Source: Pseudomonadota bacterium (GTDB lineage Bacteria; Myxococcota_A; UBA796; SXON01). Taken from it: a stretch of DNA of 45,398 bases. Under the pieces are notes generated by a model, which saw only the letters and a program-made list of their open reading frames with translations, did not search any database and was not told the DNA's origin. The position numbers were made by a program, and so were the translations under genes. Shown here piece after piece: positions 31,882-39,662 of the stretch; the stretch's first letter is position 1, and every line of letters begins with the position of its first letter. The stretch spans positions 1-45,398 of the forward strand of contig SXON01000191.1 in NCBI GenBank assembly GCA_005778355.1, in the 5' to 3' direction.

Positions 31882-32672
31882 CAGCGGCTCCGGTAGTTCC
31901 AGGGGGCGGGTTCGGCGGTCGGTGATTGGAACGCATACGGGCGTCGCTCGTACCTCCACGGCACGGGACCCGCCTCGGGCTCCTGGCTGCCGCCGAAGCA
32001 CGAGAGCGCGCGTTCGGCCAGAACCGCGTCGAGGCGGGCTGCGAGAACGGCCGTCGTCCGTGCAGGTTTTGCCCGGGCGTGGCGGAGCCGGAGCGACAGT
32101 TCGCGCCAGCTCAGCCAGTAGAGCGCCGAGCGGAACTCGTCGCTGGCGTGCCCGGCCTTCGCAACTTCGCGGGCCATCCCCTCGAGCACGAAGTCGGGCC
32201 GTCGCGCGTCGGCGGTGAGGTAGACGATCACCCGCCGCGAAACAGCGTGTGGCGCGCCGGGCGCCTCATGCGGGGCGAGCGCGTTCAGGGCGAGCCACTG
32301 GCGCCCGAGTTGTCCAGTCACGTCATCCACGTCCGGACCCGTGGGCCATCCTGATGGCCCGCTCCGAAACTTCGCTTCGAAGAGTACCAGAGTCGCGACG
32401 CCAGCACCGTCCCAGAGCGTCACCAGGACATCGGGTTCCACGCCCTGGCCCGCGAGGTCGAGCGCCGGCCAGAACTCGTAGGCCGCCTTGGTGGCCGCGA
32501 GGCTGAGGCGCTGCCCATCGAGCCGGGCGGCTCTGGCCGACCACGGGACCAGCAATTCCTCGGGGTCGAGCGCCTCGCAGACCCCGAAGGCGTAGGAAGT
32601 CAGGACGTCTTCGGACCCGCGAACCCGGTCGCCTACCTTGCCACGGAGTTCGGCCAGCATCATCGCCGCCAT
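31881..32672 (-). CDS. PD-(D/E)XK nuclease-like protein
   Basis: A 263-residue protein. Family pattern: an N-terminal EDVLTSYAFG segment (residues 21-30), EPDVLVTLWDGAG around residues 79-91 with Asp81, and LFEAKFRSGPSG with Glu99 and Lys101, followed by Gln121 in QLGRQW. Asp81-Glu99-x-Lys101 has the spacing of a PD-(D/E)XK active site. Such proteins cleave DNA or RNA and are common in defence cassettes. With its one-base overlap to the downstream gene this looks like a two-gene cassette. The start may be M1 or M4. Confidence 0.72.
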   Translation of the reverse strand: MAAMMLAELRGKVGDRVRGSEDVLTSYAFGVCEALDPEELLVPWSARAARLDGQRLSLAATKAAYEFWPALDLAGQGVEPDVLVTLWDGAGVATLVLFEAKFRSGPSGWPTGPDVDDVTGQLGRQWLALNALAPHEAPGAPHAVSRRVIVYLTADARRPDFVLEGMAREVAKAGHASDEFRSALYWLSWRELSLRLRHARAKPARTTAVLAARLDAVLAERALSCFGGSQEPEAGPVPWRYERRPYAFQSPTAEPAPWNYRSR

Positions 32673-32732
32673 CTAACGGCACTCGCGCCTCGCGCTGCGT
32701 CCGTGCCGTTGCCGTCCTGTGCTCCACGCCCA

Positions 32733-32774
32733 CTTGCCGCCGCCACCCCTCCCGATGCGGCAAGCTGCGGCAAG
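32733..32774 (+). promoter_or_regulatory. Inverted and direct GCGGCAAG repeats
   Basis: CTTGCCGC at 32733-32740 is the inverse complement of GCGGCAAG at 32757-32764, and a second GCGGCAAG follows at 32767-32774. This lies in the divergent gap 32673-32892, which holds no gene, upstream of the structural-like operon. It is an operator or attenuator candidate. Confidence 0.4.
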
Positions 32775-32892
32775 TGAAACTGCCTTCCCTCCTCGCTTTC
32801 GGCGCGCAACATGGTCTGCGTCGCCGGGCTGAACCGGCATCCACCTCCGACCGGCACGCCGGTCCACCCCCACGCCCACGAGGAATCCCACG

Positions 32893-33555
32893 ATGTCCAG
32901 CACCGCGATGCAGAAGGCCATGAGCGGCGAGAAGGTCCCCGAGTCCAAGACGCGCGCTGTCCTCAACGAGGCGCTCTCGCAGGCCAAGAACCTGGGCAAC
33001 CGGATTGCCCGTGCTCGCGAGGTCTCCGAGGAGCTCGCCGAGGCGGTGCTCCAGACCGCCGAGACCCAGGGCACCGTGTTCGCGGCCAGCTTCGCCGAGG
33101 GCTACTTCGGCGAGGAGAAGATGGACGTCGGCCCCGTAGACCTGCGCCTCGGCGGCGGGCTTCTCGTGGGCGGCTACGGCCTCTACAAGTCCATGTCCGG
33201 CAAGGGTGGCAGCCACGCGCTGGCCATCGGCAACGGCCTCCTGGCCGTGGGCATCGGACGCATCGGTCGCCACGCGGGCCGCGCGCTCGCCGAGAAGAAG
33301 AACGGTTCGTCGACGCCGCCCGCCCAGCCTCCGGCCGCGGCTCCGGCCCCCGTGGCGGCCCCCGCTACCCGTGGCGAGCCCGCGCAGCTCGCGGCCGACG
33401 ACATCGGCGAGATCGCGCGCATGGTCCGCATGGTGCCCGGCACCGAGGGCGATGACCTCGCCGGCCGCCGCCGCGCTCGACTCCGCCGTCGCAACCGCGA
33501 GGAGGAGGACGAGACCTCCGGCCGTCGCGGGCGCTTCATCCGCGAGCGCAGCTGA
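32893..33555 (+). CDS. Membrane-associated element protein, first of the structural-like run
   Basis: A 220-residue protein. A helical N-terminal segment (VLNEALSQAKNLGNRIARAR) precedes a Gly-rich hydrophobic stretch (LGGGLLVGGYGLYKSMSGKG and AIGNGLLAVGIGRIG, about residues 80-125) like a glycine-zipper membrane hairpin. A Pro/Ala linker and a very basic C-terminus (RRRARLRRRNREEE) follow. The pattern, a membrane segment plus a basic tail, would suit a virion or envelope protein touching nucleic acid; that is inference. The GAGG ribosome-binding site lies nine bases upstream. Confidence 0.6.
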   Translation: MSSTAMQKAMSGEKVPESKTRAVLNEALSQAKNLGNRIARAREVSEELAEAVLQTAETQGTVFAASFAEGYFGEEKMDVGPVDLRLGGGLLVGGYGLYKSMSGKGGSHALAIGNGLLAVGIGRIGRHAGRALAEKKNGSSTPPAQPPAAAPAPVAAPATRGEPAQLAADDIGEIARMVRMVPGTEGDDLAGRRRARLRRRNREEEDETSGRRGRFIRERS

Positions 33556-33614
33556 ACCGAGCCTCCAACCTTCACCGCTTCCACCACCCACCGCACAGCA
33601 ACAGGAACACTGCC

Positions 33615-34421
33615 ATGACCACCGCACCCATCTGGGCCCTCGTGGCCTTCACCGCCGACGGGCGCTGCCTCGTCGACCGCACCTCCTTCCGCGCCTCGCT
33701 CCCCGAGCACGGCTTCGGCCGCAACCCGGTGTTCGGCGCGGACTTCGACGGCGACGATGACGACGACGACGACTTCGGCGACGAGCTGGGGGACATCGAC
33801 GGCGACGACCTCGGCGACGACCTCGGCGACGAGCTGGGGGACATCGACGGCGACGACCTCGGCGACGACCTGGGTGACGACCTCGGCGACGACCTCGGCG
33901 ATGACCTCGGAGACGACCTCGGTGACGACTTCGGCGACGAGGTGGGGCTCACCCCCCGCGAGCGCAAGCTCCGCCGCATCCGGCGTCGGCAGGCCCGCCT
34001 CCGCGCCCGCGAGAAGCGGCTCGTGCAGAAGAACCGAGCCTTCAAGCGCAAGACCCGCAAGGCGCGGAAGGGAAAGATCGTGCAGCGCAACGTCACCGTC
34101 ACCGGCACTGTCGCCACCTCGGTCGGGCAGTCGATGAGCGTGACGCTCACGCCGCGCACGAGCCTCCACTTGTCCAAGATCTTCGCGACGGGCGACACCA
34201 GCGCGACGATCACCACGATCATCTCGGGTGACGACCCCATCGTCCTCGACAGCCTCGACGCCGCGCTGATCTCGCCGTCCGCCTACCACGGGCCCTCCTT
34301 CGGGGGTCGGGTGCTCAAGGCCGGCGTTCCCGTCACCATCAACTACACGGCGGGCTCGACCACCGCGGCGCTGAAGCTGTCGTTCTACGGCCGCGCGCGG
34401 GTCAAGACGCCGCGTTGCTGA
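33615..34421 (+). CDS. Coat-like beta protein with Asp/Gly tandem repeats
   Basis: A 268-residue protein in three parts. An N-terminal head (residues 1-45) precedes a repeat of DDLGDDLGDE-type units (about residues 45-110), then a strongly basic helix (RKLRRIRRRQARLRAREKRL and on). A beta-rich C-terminal domain follows (SVTLTPRTSLHLSKIF, then ATITTIISGDDPI, GGRVLKAGVPVTINY, ALKLSFYGRARV). The last domain resembles the pattern of small coat-like proteins seen in uncharacterised bacterial viruses and mobile elements, which I take for a jelly-roll; this is pattern-based inference. The acidic repeat next to a basic helix suggests self-association or Ca binding. Confidence 0.58.
   Translation: MTTAPIWALVAFTADGRCLVDRTSFRASLPEHGFGRNPVFGADFDGDDDDDDDFGDELGDIDGDDLGDDLGDELGDIDGDDLGDDLGDDLGDDLGDDLGDDLGDDFGDEVGLTPRERKLRRIRRRQARLRAREKRLVQKNRAFKRKTRKARKGKIVQRNVTVTGTVATSVGQSMSVTLTPRTSLHLSKIFATGDTSATITTIISGDDPIVLDSLDAALISPSAYHGPSFGGRVLKAGVPVTINYTAGSTTAALKLSFYGRARVKTPRC
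33777..33945 (+). repeat. In-frame Asp-Asp-Leu-Gly tandem repeats
   Basis: The coding region holds a perfect 48-bp direct duplication (units at 33777 and 33825) encoding an Asp/Gly/Leu/Glu segment, then shorter 12-bp units of the type GGCGACGACCTC. All units keep frame, so copy-number changes by slippage would alter only the length of the acidic linker. Confidence 0.8.
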
Positions 34422-34437
34422 CCGGGAGGGGTGAGCT

Positions 34438-35064
34438 GTGGGCGCCTGCAAGCTCTCCCGACGTTCCGGCACCGCGAAGCTCGCTGCTTCGACGGTCGCC
34501 GGGACGGCCGGGGCAGAAGGCGAGGTGCTCACGGCCCACTCCGAAGGCCAGGGCGACGGCGACTGGCGCATCCTCGACCTCTGGTCCGACGAGAGCACGC
34601 CCTGGGTGGCGCGTCTCGTCTGGTCTGGCGGGGGCGGTGCCCAGCGCGAAGCGCAGCTCGACGTTCCGCGTTCCACGCGGGTTTGCGTCCACGCCACGAT
34701 GCTGCAGGTGTTCGGTGGCAACCTCTCGACCGCGGCCGTGGTGACCGCTCGCGCGGCCATCGCCGACGGCCAGTGCCACACCGAGAACCAACTCACGGTG
34801 CGGGGCGCGATCACCGACGTGGCCGCCAACGTCAACGTCGTCCCGCCGCCGTGGGCCAAGTTCGCGCGGCTCGAACTCTCCGACAACACGCTCCTTTCCA
34901 CCGCCTTCATCGAGTTTCTCGACGCGAACGCCACGGCCCGCGCTCGGTACGCCGGGAGCGCCCAGCCGCAGCCCGGCGCGCCCATCGGCGACGCCGCCTC
35001 GATCCGACTCGTGCTCCCGTCTGGCACCTACGCCTGGCGGCTCGTCTTCCTCCTCCACCTCTGA
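34438..35064 (+). CDS. Beta-rich coat-like protein
   Basis: A 208-residue protein starting at GTG 34438, 16 bases after its neighbour. It has no signal peptide or membrane helix but many alternating strands (WRILDLWSDESTPWVARLVW, STAAVVTARAAIADGQ, SIRLVLPSGTYAWRLVFLLH). It may be a coat or minor structural protein because it shares style and placement with the preceding gene. The family is not recognised. Confidence 0.55.
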   Translation: MGACKLSRRSGTAKLAASTVAGTAGAEGEVLTAHSEGQGDGDWRILDLWSDESTPWVARLVWSGGGGAQREAQLDVPRSTRVCVHATMLQVFGGNLSTAAVVTARAAIADGQCHTENQLTVRGAITDVAANVNVVPPPWAKFARLELSDNTLLSTAFIEFLDANATARARYAGSAQPQPGAPIGDAASIRLVLPSGTYAWRLVFLLHL

Positions 35065-35073
35065 GGCCCGCCC

Positions 35074-35490
35074 ATGCGCTGCTACGCCAACCAAGTCACC
35101 TCGAAGCTGCTGAACCTAGCGGTCGGCGCGGCGGTCACCGCCACCACCAACGGCCCGAGCTACCGAATCCTGCCCAACCAGGCCGACCAGCAGACCGACG
35201 ACATCCAGGACTTCCGGTTCGTCACCAGCCTGACGTTCTCGGGCGGGGCAACCTCGCCGACCGCGCAGGTCGTGATCCAGGGCTCGGTCGACAACGTCAA
35301 CTGGATGGACCTCGCCAGCGGCACCCAGCGCACGGCGGCGGGCACCTACGCCGAGGTGGTCGAGTCGAGCGGCGTGGCGCTGTTGCCCTACGTCCGTGCG
35401 CGGCTCGTGCTCGGCGGCGGCACCGCGCCCAGCGTGTACGGCACCGTCGACGTGATCTCGAACGGCCCCTTCCAACTCGCCACTACCTGA
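35074..35490 (+). CDS. Small beta-sandwich-like structural candidate
   Basis: A 138-residue protein. Segments AQVVIQGSVDNVNWMDLASG and LLPYVRARLVLGGGTAPSVY form strands typical of a small beta-sandwich, and the end PFQLATT is short. The QGSxDxxNW stretch is similar to small phage head or decoration proteins, but I cannot name the family. It lies nine bases after the previous gene and fits a structural module. Confidence 0.55.
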   Translation: MRCYANQVTSKLLNLAVGAAVTATTNGPSYRILPNQADQQTDDIQDFRFVTSLTFSGGATSPTAQVVIQGSVDNVNWMDLASGTQRTAAGTYAEVVESSGVALLPYVRARLVLGGGTAPSVYGTVDVISNGPFQLATT

Positions 35491-35522
35491 CCCACCCCCT
35501 CCAACCTTGCCCGGACGCCCTC

Positions 35523-36098
35523 GTGAACATCACGGTCGCCCTCACCTTCAACGAACGCGACGCCGTCAGCCTGCTCAACTGGCTGGCGCGCTGCAACGCT
35601 CGCCTCCTGCGGGAGCGGCCTTCGCTGCCGCTTCTCTACGAGACGAGCGTTCGCTATGGCCGCGAGGAGGAGGAGACCTGGTCCGACTTCATCCAACTGT
35701 TGGCCCAGGGGTGGGAAGACTGTGACGCGCTGGCCGCCGCTCGAGCCGGGGAACTCCTCGCGCGCGGCTGGCGCGCCTTGTCGCCCGCCGACCCCGGCTA
35801 CGCCGAGGCGCGGGCGCTGGGGCTCACCTCGATCCCGTCCGAGGTGGCGCTCACCACCACGCTCCGACACGGGGAGCACGGGCTCTACCACTGCGTCGTG
35901 CGCTACGTGATCGACGGCACCATCTGGTTCGACGACCCCTCCGCGCGCCTCGGGATGCTGCCCGAGCGGCTCGACGGTCGCGAGTGCCACGAGCGCATCG
36001 TCACCCGCGTCCGCCTCGCTGGCCTGCGCCGCGCGCCCGACGCCCACCCCCACCGTCCACACCGCTCGCGCCGCGCCCGGCGCCGGGAGACCCGATGA
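35523..36098 (+). CDS. Transglutaminase-like cysteine protease of phage/mobile-element type
   Basis: A 191-residue protein. WEDCDALAAARAGELLARG contains the presumed nucleophile Cys67, LYHCVVRY contains His123, and WFDDPSARLGM contains Asp137/Asp138. This Cys-His-Asp layout, with the ending DPS..LGM, is that of a transglutaminase-like protein often encoded in phages and mobile elements, where a G.CDDLA-type motif is usual. The Gly of that motif is replaced here by Trp-Glu. I infer a protease or maturation role for the structural proteins. GTG 35523 is used; the stop overlaps the next ATG (ATGA). Confidence 0.68.
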   Translation: MNITVALTFNERDAVSLLNWLARCNARLLRERPSLPLLYETSVRYGREEEETWSDFIQLLAQGWEDCDALAAARAGELLARGWRALSPADPGYAEARALGLTSIPSEVALTTTLRHGEHGLYHCVVRYVIDGTIWFDDPSARLGMLPERLDGRECHERIVTRVRLAGLRRAPDAHPHRPHRSRRARRRETR

Positions 36099-36919
36099 TC
36101 CGCCCGTCCCGCTACATCCCCGCCACCGTCGTCGACTTCGGCGAGCTGGTGGACATCTCGTTCGGCGCGGAGGTGCTCGGCGAACTCGCCGGGCCGCGTC
36201 GCAAGCTCACCAGGCGGCAGAAGCAGATCCGTCGGCTCCTGCGGAAGGCTCGGGCGCTGAAGAAGCGCATTGCACACCTGCGGATTCGGCAGCCCCTCGG
36301 GTGGAAGGGCGCGGTGCGCCATGCGAAGACCAACCTGCGGGTCGTGATGAGCGATCTCAAGATGGCGGGCTGGAAGCCCAAGAAGCCGCGCCGACAGAGG
36401 AAGCCCGGCGAGGACGAGATGGACGCGGCGCTCGACGACATCCCCGAGACCGAGCCCGGCGAGAGCGACGACGACCCCGAGCTCGACGAGCCGGACGAGC
36501 CCGATGCGGCGGAGGGCGAGGGGAACTGGCTCGACCGTCACGTTGGCGTGGAGCCTGCCACGCCCAAGGCCAAGAAGCCCGGCTTCTTCGTCAAGGCCGG
36601 GAAGCTGCTCGTTCCCGCCTGGGGTCCGCACAAGCCGCTCGGTGACGGTGCCCGCATCCAGGCGAAGTCGGGGCAGAGCGCGATGGTGGCGACGGTCAGC
36701 CCGGGGCTGTTCATCGTGCAGATCGTCTCGGATGCCGCCGCGAAGCGCGTCGCCGGCGACAACGTCGGCATCCTGCCGCTCCTGCTCTTCCCGGCGGTGA
36801 AGGACCGCGTGCAGAAGGCTCTGGCGCCGAAGCCCGCCGCGCCCAAGCCCGCCGCTCAGCCCGCCCCGGCCCAGCCCGCTGCGGCCGGGCTGGGTTGCGA
36901 CGACTGCCGGGGGCGCTGA
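36095..36919 (+). CDS. Basic/acidic modular element protein
   Basis: A 274-residue protein. The N-terminus (about residues 30-75) is highly basic (GPRRKLTRRQKQIRRLLRKA). A DEPDEPDAAEGEG-rich acidic linker lies around residues 115-150. The C-terminal domain (about residues 165-250) is beta/hydrophobic (FFVKAGKLLVPAWGPHKPL, VATVSPGLFIVQIVSDAAA). The end is Pro/Ala-rich with CDDCRGR. No family recognised. Its four-base overlap with the protease gene places it firmly in the same transcript. Confidence 0.55.
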   Translation: MIRPSRYIPATVVDFGELVDISFGAEVLGELAGPRRKLTRRQKQIRRLLRKARALKKRIAHLRIRQPLGWKGAVRHAKTNLRVVMSDLKMAGWKPKKPRRQRKPGEDEMDAALDDIPETEPGESDDDPELDEPDEPDAAEGEGNWLDRHVGVEPATPKAKKPGFFVKAGKLLVPAWGPHKPLGDGARIQAKSGQSAMVATVSPGLFIVQIVSDAAAKRVAGDNVGILPLLLFPAVKDRVQKALAPKPAAPKPAAQPAPAQPAAAGLGCDDCRGR

Positions 36920-36920
36920 G

Positions 36921-37577
36921 GTGTCCACGCTCCCCGTCAGCGCCGAGGCCGTTGCCGAGCGCATCCAGGCGATGCGCATCACGGCGGAGGAGTCGCTCGG
37001 GCGCGTGCAGGCGTCGGTCGCGACCAAGGGCGATGCCCTCGCGCGTGTCGTCGCGGCCTACCGGGCGCTCGTCGCTGACACGGGTTCGCGGCTGATCCGC
37101 GCCCAGGTGCGGGCGACCGTCGCCCTCGCCCACAAGCCCGGCGACCCGGCGCTCACGGCCGCGCTGAAGCGCACCATCGAGCTGCTCACGGCGTGGACCG
37201 CGCACGCCAAGGGCTACGCCGCCTACGAACGTCCCGCCTCCGACGCGGAGAAGCCGCAGGCGATCAAGGTCGGCGTCGCTCCGGTCGTGATCGTCGTGAT
37301 CGCGGTGGCTGGGGCGGTCATCGCGGTGTCGGTCACGGGCGTGGCGTGGGCCGTCGTCCACTTCAAGGAGGCTCAGGTGCTCGCCGACGAGGTGGCGCTC
37401 CTCGAGCGGGACCCGTCGCTGGCCGAGGCCATCGTCAGGGTGAATGCCACGGCGCCGTCTTCTTCCCCGGTCGACGACGCCGCGAAGTCGGGCGGGTCGG
37501 GCCTGCTCTGGCTCCTCGCGGCGCTCGGCCTCGCCGGGGCGGCCGTCTACTTCGGTCCCAAGCTGGGGAAGGGTTGA
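36921..37577 (+). CDS. Two-helix membrane protein
   Basis: A 218-residue protein, GTG start one base after the previous stop. It has a helical N-terminus (residues 1-110) and a strong membrane helix around residues 118-142 (VVIVVIAVAGAVIAVSVTG). A second comes at the C-terminus (LLWLLAALGLAGAAVYFG, residues 195-212), followed by LGKG. Membrane-embedded structural or lysis-related role is inferred from position. Confidence 0.58.
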   Translation: MSTLPVSAEAVAERIQAMRITAEESLGRVQASVATKGDALARVVAAYRALVADTGSRLIRAQVRATVALAHKPGDPALTAALKRTIELLTAWTAHAKGYAAYERPASDAEKPQAIKVGVAPVVIVVIAVAGAVIAVSVTGVAWAVVHFKEAQVLADEVALLERDPSLAEAIVRVNATAPSSSPVDDAAKSGGSGLLWLLAALGLAGAAVYFGPKLGKG

Positions 37578-37591
37578 GCCATGAAGGCCTG

Positions 37592-37861
37592 CTACCCTCC
37601 GTCGGTTCTGCGCCACACGCGCACGGCAGCGCGGTGCTCGCCGCTCGCGTCAATCCACACCGGGGTGTTCGGCATCCTGGCGTCGACGGCCACGATCTCG
37701 GTGGCAACCGGGAAGACACCGCCGTTGGCCTCACCGCCCGGTTTGGGCCACACGACCTGCACGGAGATCTCGCCGGGGCGCAAGCTCGCGAAGATTCGGC
37801 CGCGCACGACCCAATCCGATACGCCGATGGTGAGTCCTTTCCGGCTGGCCTCCTCGCTCAT
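37592..37861 (-). CDS. Possible 89-residue protein on the opposite strand
   Basis: The 320-base gap 37578-37897 carries no plus-strand gene. On the minus strand a frame of 89 residues from ATG 37861 reads coherently (MSEEASRKGLTIGVSDWVVR, ISVQVVWPKPGGEANGGVFP). It has mixed hydrophobic and charged residues, unlike antisense shadows. It diverges from the next gene by 36 bases. No family recognised; it could be a small regulator. Confidence 0.45.
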   Translation of the reverse strand: MSEEASRKGLTIGVSDWVVRGRIFASLRPGEISVQVVWPKPGGEANGGVFPVATEIVAVDARMPNTPVWIDASGEHRAAVRVWRRTDGG

Positions 37862-37897
37862 CGTTCCATTGTACTCGTCCGCGTCACGGAGGACTCC

Positions 37898-39394
37898 ATG
37901 ACTATCGAGAAGTTCCGCCTCAACATCGTTGGTGCCGACGAGGACGTCCCGCGCCTGCTGCTCGCCTACGGGCGTGGCTGCGGCGGCGAAGTCGCGCTCG
38001 TCATGCGTCCGCGAGACAACACGGCGGTCCTTGTCCACCAGGGGAAGAAGCAGCCCGCGAAGGTGTGGCGCACCGACCTGGGGCTCGCGCCGTCGCACGC
38101 GCCTGAGTTGGACGCCGACCCGGCGGCCGCCGTCGCCGAGCTGCGGAAGCTCAAGGCGAACCCGCCGCCCGCCGGCCCCGCCACGCTCAAGGGAAAGTGG
38201 GCGGGCCACCTACACTGTGACGATGGAAAGCCGCGAATGACGCTCGAGCGTCGCGTGGCAAGCTATGGCGTGCTCAAGCTCGACTCCGGTCCCGACGGCC
38301 GGTGGACTGCCACCTTCGAGCGCGTCGGCAAGTGGTTTTCGGCCGCGAAGTCGGAGAGCATCGAGCGCAGCGCTCTCGCCGAGGCGATCACCGCCGGGAT
38401 GGGCCTCGTCGTGGGACTGGTGAGCGAGGCGTGCAGCTTCCGCGACACCCGTCGTCGGAACACGGTCGATGCCGCGTACGCCGCGCAGCACCCGTATTCC
38501 CCGCCGCGGGAGCCCAAGGATCCCACGGGCCGGTACCAGGCGCGCTCAACCTTCCGCGCGGTGGAGCTGGCCGACGGCTGGGCCGTGGTCAACGACGTGG
38601 GCGCAGTCGTCGCCAAGTTCGGGAAGCGCGACAAGGGCAAGGCCACCAAGCACGCCGCTGCGCTCACCCGTGGGAAGGCGGCGGCTGCGAGCGTCTCGGC
38701 CGATGTCGCGACGGCCTTCGGGCTCGGTGCGATGCCGGGGCTCGAGGTGGTGCCCGCGCTGGCTTCCATCCCCGCGCCGGCATCGCCATCGTGCCCGCTG
38801 TCGACGGCGAACATCGCGTCGGCCACCGAGAAGGAGGCCCGGGCGCTGGGCGAACTCGCCCAGTCGCTGTGGGGCTCCACTGAAGCGCCCGACCTGCTCG
38901 GCAGGGCCGGGAAGCTCATCCGCCACGCCCAGTCGCTGGTCGCGTCACCGCTCTGCCAAGGCAAGGAGAAAACGGCGGCCCTGGAGGATGTTCGCCGCGC
39001 TGCCGGGGCCTACGAGCAGGCGTTCGAGGCGATCAAGCGAGGGGAGAAGCCCGACATCGTCGCTACGCTGCGGCGCATCTCCGAGCGGGTGTCGCTCGCC
39101 GCCGCGCGCGCCGCGAAGTCGTGCGCGGCGGGGCAGCAGAAGCTGGCGAAGCCGCCACGCTCCGCCGATGAGGTTGCGGCCGGGATCGCTCGGCGCGAGA
39201 AGCCGCCGGTGGCGGTGGTGTCGATGCAGCCGGCGTGGCCGCCCGCCGCGCCGGCGATGGCGGCGGCGACCGAGAAGCCGAAGCGCACCCGGAAGCCCAA
39301 GGGCGCCGACGTGGACCCCGCCAAGGACAAGCTCCTCGTGGACGCTTTCGCCGACGCCATCAAGCAGGCGGCGGCGCAGATGGGTGGATCGTGA
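37898..39394 (+). CDS. Large hypothetical element protein
   Basis: A 498-residue protein from ATG 37898, preceded by a good CGGAGGA. The first 100 residues are mixed alpha/beta (FRLNIVGADEDVPRLLLAYG). The middle has a Tyr/Pro-rich stretch around residues 190-210 and an Ala-rich helical region. The end is basic (KPKRTRKPKGADVDPAKDKL). No enzyme motif found. Its final codons overlap the holin-sized gene by four bases (GTGA). Confidence 0.6.
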   Translation: MTIEKFRLNIVGADEDVPRLLLAYGRGCGGEVALVMRPRDNTAVLVHQGKKQPAKVWRTDLGLAPSHAPELDADPAAAVAELRKLKANPPPAGPATLKGKWAGHLHCDDGKPRMTLERRVASYGVLKLDSGPDGRWTATFERVGKWFSAAKSESIERSALAEAITAGMGLVVGLVSEACSFRDTRRRNTVDAAYAAQHPYSPPREPKDPTGRYQARSTFRAVELADGWAVVNDVGAVVAKFGKRDKGKATKHAAALTRGKAAAASVSADVATAFGLGAMPGLEVVPALASIPAPASPSCPLSTANIASATEKEARALGELAQSLWGSTEAPDLLGRAGKLIRHAQSLVASPLCQGKEKTAALEDVRRAAGAYEQAFEAIKRGEKPDIVATLRRISERVSLAAARAAKSCAAGQQKLAKPPRSADEVAAGIARREKPPVAVVSMQPAWPPAAPAMAAATEKPKRTRKPKGADVDPAKDKLLVDAFADAIKQAAAQMGGS

Positions 39395-39657
39395 GGCGGG
39401 CGCTGCTCTGGACGGGGCCGGTGCTCATCCTCGTGTCGTGCGCGGTCGCGATGGCCCAGGATGGCGGCGTCGTCGGGCCGGTGGCGAACTCGACCGGGGT
39501 GCCCAACGCGGACCTGTTGCTCTCGCTCGGGCCCTACGGCGCGCTCGTGTGGGGCGCCTACCTGCTCGGGAAGGGGGTGAAGGTCACGGTGCAGGTGGAG
39601 TTGTCGGAGAGGGATCGGGAGCTGATCGAGAAGATTGGTCGGCCGGATGCGCCTTGA
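39391..39657 (+). CDS. Holin-sized membrane protein
   Basis: An 88-residue protein with an N-terminal hydrophobic helix that may be a signal (LLWTGPVLILVSCAVAMAQD). A second short hydrophobic helix follows (LLLSLGPYGALVWGAYLLGK), then a charged C-terminus (VELSERDRELIEKIGRPDAP). Size and layout match small holins or lysis-associated membrane proteins of phages. It is the last gene of the plus-strand run. A holin role is inference from position and shape. Confidence 0.55.
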   Translation: MRRALLWTGPVLILVSCAVAMAQDGGVVGPVANSTGVPNADLLLSLGPYGALVWGAYLLGKGVKVTVQVELSERDRELIEKIGRPDAP

Positions 39658-39662
39658 CGCTC

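Noticed and set aside
33183..35027. A 614-codon minus-strand frame across the coat-like genes.
   Set aside because: Its repetitive VVAEVVTEVV pattern is only the antisense of the Asp-Leu-Gly repeats.
37581..37901. Plus-strand 106-codon frame in the gap of the structural run.
   Set aside because: Residue composition is Ser/Pro/Arg-rich and disordered; the opposite strand gives the more protein-like reading.
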